Positions 53,504 through 62,400 of a DNA stretch of 64,000 bases are shown piece by piece. Source of the DNA: Methylotenera sp. (GTDB lineage: Bacteria > Pseudomonadota > Gammaproteobacteria > Burkholderiales > Methylophilaceae); contig JAHRYP010000010.1 of NCBI GenBank assembly GCA_020622105.1, positions 1 through 64,000 on the forward strand, written 5' to 3'. The position numbers and the translations under genes are program-made. Position 1 is the stretch's first letter, and every line of letters begins with the position of its first letter. The notes beneath the pieces were generated by a model, which was not told where the DNA came from, did no database searches, and saw nothing but the letters and a program-made list of their open reading frames with translations.

Positions 53504-54064
53504 ATGAATACCGTAAACAATTCTATAGATACGCCAATGCCAGTTTTGACTGACATTAATACCTTGCGTGCACGTGCTCGACAGAACGTGGAAGAGGGGG
53601 CGGTAACCGCAGGATACGGCGCTGACCGTGAAGCAATCATCAAGCTTTTAAATGAAGCGCTGGCCACAGAGCTGGTGTGTGTTTTGCGCTATAAACGACA
53701 TTACTTTATGGCTAAAGGCATTCATGCAGAATCTGTAAAGGCTGAGTTCTTGCAACATGCCAAAGAAGAAATGGCGCATGCTGACCGTATTGCCAAGCGC
53801 ATTACAGAGCTGGGTGGGGAGCCTGATTTTTCACCTGATAGCTTGAGTAGTCGCAGCCATGCGGAATACATACCAGGCGACTCGCTGGTAAGCATGATTA
53901 AAGAGAATTTGATTGCAGAGCGTATTGCGATTGAAAGTTATCGCGAAATGGTTACTTTTTTAGCCAATAACGACCCAACAACGCAACGCATGATTAAAGA
54001 AATATTAGCAGTGGAAGAAGAGCATGCGGACGACATGGCATCGCTATTAGAAGGCCTGAAATAG
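53504..54064 (+). CDS. Ferritin-like / bacterioferritin-type protein
   Basis: This is a 186-residue four-helix-bundle protein. The di-iron ligand pattern is visible: NEALATELVCVLRYKRHYF (Glu), HAKEEMAHADRIAKR (Glu and His), ENLIAERIAIESYREM (Glu) and LAVEEEHADDMASLL (Glu and His). It resembles bacterioferritin-related and DPS-like proteins with an extended N-terminus (about 40 residues). It would store or detoxify iron. The ribosome site is AAAGGA. It is not paired with a bacterioferritin-associated ferredoxin here. Confidence 0.87.
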   Translation: MNTVNNSIDTPMPVLTDINTLRARARQNVEEGAVTAGYGADREAIIKLLNEALATELVCVLRYKRHYFMAKGIHAESVKAEFLQHAKEEMAHADRIAKRITELGGEPDFSPDSLSSRSHAEYIPGDSLVSMIKENLIAERIAIESYREMVTFLANNDPTTQRMIKEILAVEEEHADDMASLLEGLK

Positions 54065-54089
54065 AAGAGCTGAGACTTAACTGATTAAT

Positions 54090-54129
54090 ATTTATTAAAG
54101 CATAGATGCTATATTATGCTTTAATAAAT
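54090..54129. terminator. Bidirectional terminator
   Basis: ATTTATTAAAGCATA / TATGCTTTAATAAAT (15-bp stem) with A/T flanks. It overlaps the 3' end of the hydrolase gene. Confidence 0.65.
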
Positions 54130-54938
54130 GAAAGCAAGTCTTTGTTTAGTTGGTCTTTATGAGTGTCTGCTAAACCATGTGGTGCGCCGCCATATATTTT
54201 CAATATCGCATGTTTTACCAATTTAGTGGATCGTAATGCGGCTGCGCCTATAGGTACAATTTGATCATCATCTCCATGTAAGATCAAAGTGGGAATATCA
54301 AACTTTTCAAGATCTTCAGTAAAATCTGTTTCAGAAAACGCCTTGATACAGTCATAAGTATTTTTATGGCCCGCCTGCATCCCTTGACGCCAGAAGGAAT
54401 CTATCATGCCTTGTGAAACTTTAGCTCCAGGACGGTTTGCCCCAAAAAACGGACCGCCAGCGATATCTTTATAAAGCTGCGAACGATCATTGGTAGCCCC
54501 TAGGCGAATCTTGTCAAACGCATCCATGGCTAAACCATCCGGGTTGGCTGAAGTTTTAAGCATTAAAGGAGGTACTGCAGATATCAATGCCACCTTGCTG
54601 ATTAAAGCTGAGCCGTGGCGACCAATGTATCTGGTAACCTCTCCGCCACCAGCAGAGAAGCCGACCAAAACCACATCTTTTAATTTAAGCGCCGTGATTA
54701 AATCAGCCAAGTCATCGGCATAAGTGTTCATATCATTGCCAGTCCAAGGCTGATCTGAACGACCATGCCCACGCCGGTCATGCGCAATACAGCGATAACC
54801 ATTGGATGCCAGAAACAGCATCTGCGACTCCCAACTATCTGAGCTTAATGGCCAGCCGTGGCTAAAAATCACCGGCTGGCCTTCACCCCAGTCTTTGTAA
54901 TAAATATTGGTTCCATCTTTGGTTTTAATGGTACTCAT
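54114..54938 (-). CDS. Alpha/beta hydrolase (non-haem chloroperoxidase-like)
   Basis: This is a 274-residue cytoplasmic alpha/beta-hydrolase. The nucleophile Ser95 lies in GFSAGGGEV, the acid is in HGDDDQIVP (about 223-225) and His254 is in GAPHGL. An oxyanion-hole HGWP (27-30) is present. The sequence is close to the perhydrolase/non-haem haloperoxidase branch, so it can catalyse ester hydrolysis or perhydrolysis. The ribosome site is AGGAG. It is probably unrelated to the EPS genes. Confidence 0.92.
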   Translation of the reverse strand: MSTIKTKDGTNIYYKDWGEGQPVIFSHGWPLSSDSWESQMLFLASNGYRCIAHDRRGHGRSDQPWTGNDMNTYADDLADLITALKLKDVVLVGFSAGGGEVTRYIGRHGSALISKVALISAVPPLMLKTSANPDGLAMDAFDKIRLGATNDRSQLYKDIAGGPFFGANRPGAKVSQGMIDSFWRQGMQAGHKNTYDCIKAFSETDFTEDLEKFDIPTLILHGDDDQIVPIGAAALRSTKLVKHAILKIYGGAPHGLADTHKDQLNKDLLSFIKA

Positions 54939-54982
54939 TACTAAACTCCTAGCCAGGTCAGGTTGTACTTTCAGGATTATGC

Positions 54983-55420
54983 TTAATTAGTGCCTGTTGT
55001 AGTGCCATTCACAGGACCATCTTTAGTAATGTCTACACTTCCGTTTTTACTTTTACCTGAGGTTGTGCCAATAGGCTTGTTGTTCATCGAGTTTTGATAG
55101 CTTACGCCGCCTTTTTCCGGTTTCATGCTGTCATACATTTTATCGTGATACAGCGTGTATTCAGCTTTGGATACCATGCCGTTGTTGTCTGTGTCCATCA
55201 GCTTCATTTCTTTATCACTGTGACTCATCATGCCGTTTTGTTTCAGGCTTTTATTGCTGACTTTTTTATCAATGATTTTATCTTGCTGTTTAATCTGTGT
55301 TGAGTCTGAAGTGCCTATTGCACTGCCATCATCAGTATTTTCTGTTGTAGTTGCTGCCGTAACCGCAAATGTGCTTGCGAAAACTGCTGTTGCTAATGTA
55401 TTAACAATAAACCTATTCAT
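54983..55420 (-). CDS. Secreted EF-hand protein
   Basis: This is a 145-residue protein with a signal peptide (about 1-23, TFAVTAAT), a charged middle part and one EF-hand-like calcium loop (about 75-88: [13 protein letters not shown]). The N- and C-terminal thirds are Thr/Ser/Gly-rich and probably disordered. It resembles the EF-hand part of the protein at 9831. Its function is unknown; calcium binding is plausible. The ribosome site is AGGAG. Confidence 0.75.
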   Translation of the reverse strand: MNRFIVNTLATAVFASTFAVTAATTTENTDDGSAIGTSDSTQIKQQDKIIDKKVSNKSLKQNGMMSHSDKEMKLMDTDNNGMVSKAEYTLYHDKMYDSMKPEKGGVSYQNSMNNKPIGTTSGKSKNGSVDITKDGPVNGTTTGTN

Positions 55421-55497
55421 GGTAGAACTCCTGATAGTTTACAAGTTGATTTAACTTATAAGACTAGGTACTTTAAATTTCTTGATTGCATAGCGTC

Positions 55498-55513
55498 TGT
55501 GCGTTGGCATACG
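55498..55513. promoter_or_regulatory. Weak operator-like site
   Basis: TGTGCG-TTGG-CATACG: the left half is perfect and the right is degenerate. TAAACT (55535-55540) is centred 32 bp away on the plus strand and TAAAGT (55475-55470) 33 bp away on the minus. Confidence 0.33.
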
Positions 55514-55594
55514 GAACAATATTTTTAATCGGTTTAAACTTAGTTCAGGAAAACGGAACAATCAAGTATCCGTTAAACCGTTAAGGAGATTGCC

Positions 55595-55753
55595 ATGAGC
55601 TTGGGAACGATATTATTGATTCTTTTAATCTTGATGCTGGTAGGCGCATTGCCAAGCTGGGGCCATAGCAGAAACTGGGGCTATGGACCAAGCGGTGGTA
55701 TAGGCCTGATTGTGCTCGTACTGATTATATTGGTAGTAATGGGAAAAATATAA
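55595..55753 (+). CDS. DUF3309 small membrane protein
   Basis: This encodes a 52-residue protein with two hydrophobic helices flanking LPSWGHSRNWGYGPSGG, the signature of DUF3309. AAGGAG precedes the ATG. It lies 132 bp before a hairpin terminator. Function is unknown; it may be an envelope stress protein. Confidence 0.8.
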   Translation: MSLGTILLILLILMLVGALPSWGHSRNWGYGPSGGIGLIVLVLIILVVMGKI

Positions 55754-55884
55754 TTCATAGCGACTATAGATCCGAACTTGAAGATCGCCAGCACAATCGG
55801 TGAAAGTTCATAGGCGGATGCTTTGATATTTCTCCTGGCAGCCAGCACTGGAGAAGTCAGGACTAAAATTTATGTATTCTAAAA

Positions 55885-55914
55885 ATAGGGTGTCAACAAA
55901 AGTTGATACCCTAT
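55885..55914 (+). terminator. Hairpin terminator
   Basis: ATAGGGTGTCAAC / GTTGATACCCTAT (13 bp with one G-T pair), 4-nt loop, followed by TTTATT. Confidence 0.8.
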
Positions 55915-56243
55915 TTTATTGTCATATTGCCGCTATTACTTGTCAGTAGCGGTTATGAATTAAACGTTTCAGTGGCAATTCAATGCACGGCGTACTCTTG
56001 AAAAAATATGACCATAGCTCCCGGAAATAATCACCATTAAATTCAAGTTAAACATTATAAATCTATTTTAATTTATTGATTATTTTAAATAAATTACTGT
56101 TGATATCGATAATGCTGCATCAATGTTAAGTAAGCATACCAAACGTTTACATAAGCGTGGTGAGCCCGTCTTATTTTAAACATCATGTTTTTTCATTGCT
56201 TTAATGCCTTCTATCAATAATGACAACGGTAACACAACCATTA

Positions 56244-56259
56244 TGTATGTCAGCGTACA
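56244..56259 (+). promoter_or_regulatory. Operator-like site before glucan synthase
   Basis: TGTATG-TCAG-CGTACA keeps TGT...ACA and CG but has variant positions. TATGGT (56281-56286) is centred exactly 32 bp away. Confidence 0.38.
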
Positions 56260-56444
56260 GACCTTTTACTAGCCTTAAATTATGGTTTGAGACGGTTGGA
56301 TTTAGTGATTGATATGCATCATCTCAACATCATAAGCTAAACACTGATTTTTCAGTCTTGGTCGATCCTGAACCGAATGTCATACCTCTAGGTTAGGAGA
56401 ATATTATCGTCATTAAAGAATTAATACTTTCTGCGCGCGGCGCA

Positions 56445-59400
56445 ATGGCAATGCGTAATGACAGGAACACCGAATTATTACGCTCAGAATTGTTCAGCAT
56501 TGAACAACTCAAGCAGCATGCAGTAATGATGGCGAGGCGGCATAAAATTGACCCTGACCCAGGACCAGATAAGCTATTGCCGCGCCTAGCAGATAATGAA
56601 CGCGTGCTTCTGGAGGCTTACGATATTGTGACGAGTGCTGCCATACCTGGGCAGCGTATAGTCTCGGCAGAAGTTTGGTTGCTGGATAACTTTTACCTGA
56701 TTGAACAACAGATCGAGCTGGCACGTAGACATTTACCTACAGGCTACAGTCGCCAGTTACCACGCTTGGCTAACGGATTATCTGCCGGTTTTCCACGTAT
56801 TTATGATTTGGCGTTGGAATTGATTTCACACATGGATGGTCGTGTCGATAATGACAATGCCACCCATATCATTGCTGCTTACCAAACAGTTGAATCGTTG
56901 CAAATGGGTGAGCTATGGGCTTTTCCGATTATGCTGCAGCTAGCCTTGCTGGAGAATTTACGCCGGATTGGCTTGCGCATTGCAAGTCGTCGTGAAGAGC
57001 TTGATATCGCCATCACTTGGGCCGATCGCATGCTGGCAGCAGTTGAAGATGAACCCAATAAGCTCATTCATATTCTTGCTGAGTTTGCCAATGCAGATGT
57101 GCCATTGACCGCGCCATTTGTAGAGGAGTTTTACTCAAGGCTGCAAACGCAGGGACCAGCCATGATACTCGTGCAAACCTGGGTAGAGCAGAAACTTCTG
57201 GAGCAAGGGGTGTCTGCATCGCAACTGACGGAAGTGGCTAGCCACAAAGCAGCAGCGAGCCAGATCTCTATCGCGAATAGTATCGGCAGTCTGCGCTTTA
57301 TTGGGGCTATGGACTGGAAACAATATGTCGAGTCGCTCAGTGCTGTAGAGCAGACTCTGCATCAAGACCCAGCGGGCATGTACGCCGGTCAGGACTTTGC
57401 TACGCGTGACCGTTATCGGCATGTGATTGAAGATATTGCACGAACCAGTCCGCACAGTGAACTGATTGTTGCGCGCGAGGCGATTGCTTTAGCACAAGCT
57501 GCAGCAACACAACTGAGTACTGATGACAGAACCGCTCACGTAGGCTATTACTTGATTGAACATGGTAGGCATCAGCTTGAACTCGCTGTTGCCAGCCATA
57601 TTTCCTGGCAAGATAAACTCAGCAAAATAAGCCGGCGTTTCTGTTTGCCGCTTTATCTCGCGCCGATACTGTTACTGACGGTGTCGATTACATTGGTTGT
57701 GCTATCTAACTTTGTAGGGCTGTCTATCTATGACTTGCGCTACTGGTTGTTTGCAATACCACTCATGGTTGCCGCTTCAGCGCTGGCCATCTCATTAGTT
57801 AATCTGGCAGCTACACTTTTTTTGCCGCCACGCGCATTACCAAGGCTAGATTACTCATTCGGCATACCGGATGTTAGCCGCACTATGGTGGTTGTGCCAA
57901 CCCAGCTTGGCGACCAGCAAGGCATTAATAGTCTGATAGAGGCACTGGAGATTCGTTATCTTGGCAACCGTGATCCAAATCTGTTTTTTGCATTATTGAC
58001 GGATTATTACGATGCTACTGAATGCACATTAGCCACTGATGAAGCCTTGCTTAACCATGCGCGACAGGCTATTCAAGCGCTTAATGAGACTTATCGTGAT
58101 GACCGTGCCTGCATTTTTTATCTGTTTCACAGGCCTCGGCTATGGAACCCGCATGAACAGGTGTGGATGGGATACGAGCGTAAACGCGGCAAGCTGGAAG
58201 AGTTCAATACACGCTTACGCGGCGGCGCGCTGACAGCATTTTCAGATATTGTAGGTGATACTTCCATTTTTGAATCAATCCGCTATGTCATTACTTTAGA
58301 TACCGACACGCAACTACCGCGTGACACAGCGCACAAACTCATCGGCAATATTGCCCATCCGCTTAATCGTCCGGTTTACAACGCTGAAAAGGGACGTATC
58401 GTTGAAGGTTATGCCATCCTGCAACCACGCGCTTCTATTAGCTTGATCAGTGCTGACCAGACCTGGTTTACCAAGTTATTTGCAGGGGAGTCCGGTGTTG
58501 ATCCTTATACCCGCGAGATATCTGATGTTTATCAGGATATTTTCGGTGAAGGCTCGTTTGTCGGCAAAGGTATCTATGATGTGGATGCATTTCGCTTGGC
58601 GCTTGACGGACGGTTCCCTGAGAATTTAATTCTGAGCCACGACTTGCTGGAAAGCGGATATGCACGTTCAGCACTGGTAACCGATATTGACCTGATTGAA
58701 GAACATCCGGCCAGCTATGTGATTGATGTCAGTCGACGACATCGCTGGATACGCGGCGACTGGCAACTGGCCGGCTGGTTGCTACCCAGTGTACCGGGCC
58801 CAAGTGAGGCCAATGGCAGCAAAGCCACGCGGCAGCAAAATCAGCTCACTGCTTTGCTGGTGTGGAAAATTTTTGATAATTTGCGGCGTAGCCTCGTATC
58901 ACCTTCGCTACTCATATTATTGCTAGGCGGCTGGTTGCTGGGAATAGGGCCGGTATGGTTTTGGACGCTGCTGGTAACAAGTGCTGTGTTAGCTCCATCT
59001 TTGCTGACGCTAATTATAGAGCTGATCCGCAGGCCAGAAGCCAGAAATTGGCTCACACACTGGGTATTGACCGCGCGATCTGCAGTCAGGCCACTGCTGC
59101 TTTCAATGCTGACTTTGGCATTGCTGCCCTATGATGCACTGATTTCACTCAATGCGATTTTACATTCCGGTGTGCGCATGCTGTTTACTCGCCGTGGTTT
59201 GCTGCTCTGGCATCTTGGATCTTACGCAAAACGCAATGCACGCCACACGCTGACAGACTTTTTTCTGGAAATGTGGATTGCACCTGTGCTGGCGCTTTTA
59301 TCAGGGTTTTATCTATTCGTTACGTTGAAAGATAATCAGGTCATGGAGATGTGGTTCTGTGCGCCTCTATTGTTGATGTGGTTATTATCTCCTGTTATCG

Positions 59401-62400
59401 GCTGGTGGATCAGCACGCCGCTCGGCCATCAAACACCCAACCTGAATGTAAAGCAACTTGCATTTCTGAGGCGTTCGGCACGCAGAACATGGCGCTACTT
59501 TTCAGAGTTTGTAGGACCCAATGACAATTGGCTGCCACCCGATAACTTTCAGGAGTATCCGGTTGCAATCATCGCTACACGTACTTCACCCACCAATATT
59601 GGCATGTCGTTGCTGGCAAACCTGGCCGCCCATGATTTTGGCTACATTACTGCCGGAGAGTTGCTGCGCCTCACCACCAATACTCTGGATACCATGGAAA
59701 AGCTGGAGCGTTATCGCGGCCATTTTTATAACTGGTACGATACACGCACTTTACAGCCACTATTTCCTCAATATGTTTCCTCAGTCGATAGCGGCAATCT
59801 AGCCGGTAGCTTGCTTACCCTGCAAGCTGGGCTGGCTGAGCTGAAGAATAAGCCAGTATTGTCTAGCAATACATTTCAAGGCTTACAGGACACTTTGCAG
59901 GTTTACGCTGAATATATACCTACCTCTGCATCACTCATATTGGTAAAGCAAGTTAAGTTGTTGCAGGATATTTTACAGGCTGTACTTGTTAACGGCCTGC
60001 CACATAGCTTACATGCTAGTACCAACCTTGTAGATGACTTGGCTGAAATGAGTGGTGCACTATTAAGTAGCTTGCCTGATGACATTGATATGACTGGACA
60101 TAGCTACTATTGGGCAAAAGCGTTTAATCAGCAATGTATGGCACTACGTGAAGAGATTGGCTTGCTGCAATATGAGGAAAATAGCTTTACTCAGGTCCCG
60201 ACACTGTCGCAACTAGCACAACAGTCTACGGTAGCGTTGGAACGTCTTGAAGTTATCGACAGCTTGCTCGCACGTTGTCGCCAGCTGGCGATGATGGATT
60301 TTGAGTTCCTTTACGATACCTCGCGAGATTTACTCAGTATTGGATTTGATGTCGGTGAACGCCGCCGCGACCCATCCTGTTACGACTTGTTGGCATCCGA
60401 GGCGCGTCTGGCGAGTTTTCTGCTGATTGCAGAAGGGCAAGTACCGCAGAAGCACTGGTTCTCATTGGGAAGGTTACTGACCAGTCATGGCGGTGACGTG
60501 AGCCTTATTTCGTGGAGCGGGTCTATGTTCGAGTACCTCATGCCGAGCTTACTCATGCAGGATTACGACAACACCTTGCTTGCGCAGACTTGCAAGACTG
60601 TGGTCTCACGTCAAATAGAATATGGTCGTCAACGTGGTGTACCTTGGGGTATTTCCGAATCAGGTTATAACACCACCGACGCTAGCCAGATTTACCAGTA
60701 TCGCGCATTCGGCGTCCCTGGCTTAGGCTTCAAGCGTGGGTTGGGAGATGATCTGGTGATTGCCCCTTATGCCAGTGCGCTGGCATTGATGGTAATACCA
60801 CAGGAGGCTTGTCGCAACTTGCAGACATTGGCAGCTACTGGCTTTCTTGGTGATTATGGATTTTTTGAGGCCATTGATTACACGCCATCACGCGTGCCGC
60901 GTGGTAAATCCTATGCCATTGTGCGTTCATTCATGGCACATCATCAGGGCATGAGCTTGTTGGCTTTTGAGCATGTATTGCTCGACAAACTGATGCAACG
61001 ACGTTTCATGTCTGCACCTTTAGTCAAGGCGACCGAGTTATTGCTACAGGAACGTGTGCCTAAACGTGGCGCTACATTACACCCGCATGTTGCAGAAGTA
61101 ACTGCTACGGCGAAGCCACCTGTAGCGGATGCAGCAGGCATCATGCGCGTATTCACCAACCCGAACACAGCGTTTCCGGAGGTACATTTGCTGTCAAACG
61201 GCAGATATCACGTGATGGCAAGCAATGCCGGTGGCGGCTACAGCCGCTGGCATGATTTGGCAGTCACGCGCTGGCGCGAAGACACTACCAGTGATGACTG
61301 CGGTACTTTTATTTATTTGCGCGATTGCGACAACGGACGTTATTGGTCAAGCGCTTATCAGCCAACATTACGCAAGCCCGAGCATTACGAAGCCATTTTT
61401 GTACAGGGCAGGGCAGAGTATCGTAGACGCGATCAGGCCATTGAAACACATACCGAGATCGCCGTTTCACCTGAAGATGACGTTGAAATTAGGCGTATCA
61501 CGCTCACTAACTTGTCATCGCGCACACGTCGCATAGAGGTGACTAGCTACGCCGAGGTGATTTTAGCAACGTTGAACAGCGATATGTCGCATCGTGCTTT
61601 CAGCAACTTGTTTGTGCAGACTGAAATTTTGCCTGAACGCGATGCCATACTCTGCACACGCCGTCCTCGTACACCGGGGGAGCAAGTGCCATGGATGTTT
61701 CATTTGCTTGCAGCACCGGGCCTAGATGCCGATGAAGTGACTTACGAGACTGACCGTGCCAGGTTTATTGGACGGGGTCGTTCAGTAGCAAATCCGATAG
61801 CACTGGATTTCATCAAAAATGTTACCAATTTATCTAACACATCAGGTTCAGTGCTAGACCCCATAGTGGCTATTCGCCGCGGTATCACTTTAGTAACGGA
61901 TGCCTCAGCTGCCGTGCATATTATTTCCGGTGTTGCCGATACACGCGAGGCCGCGCTGGTATTGCTTGGAAAATATTGTGATAAGCACTTTATTGAACGT
62001 GCTTTTGAGATGGCCTGGTTCCAGAGTCAGAGCGTATTACGCCATATCAATGCCACGGAAGCCGAGGCACAGGTTTTCGGGCGATTAGCTGGCTCGGTTA
62101 TTTATGGTAATGCGATGCGCCGCGCCGCGCCAACTATTATTGCCCGTAATCAACTCAGGCAGTCCGGTCTTTGGCGCTTTAGTGTGTCAGGCGATCTGCC
62201 CATCGTCTTATTGTGCATTGGGGATATAAATCGTATTGACCTGGTCAAGCAAGTGCTGCAAGCCCATGCTTACTGGCGAATGAAAGGCTTAATTGTTGAT
62301 CTGGTCATTATTAATGAAGACTTTTCCGGATACAGAGCGGTTCTGCAAGACCAGATCATGGGGCTTATTAACGCTGGTGTTGAGGCAAAAACTACCGATA

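Larger units (their letters stand above)
55754..56444. other. Intergenic region before glucan synthase gene
   Basis: About 690 bp. It holds the terminator at 55885, one operator-like palindrome at 56244 and a -10-like TATGGT at 56281. A good ribosome site (AGGAGA, 56395-56400) precedes the glucan synthase frame. No further ORF was accepted. Confidence 0.55.
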
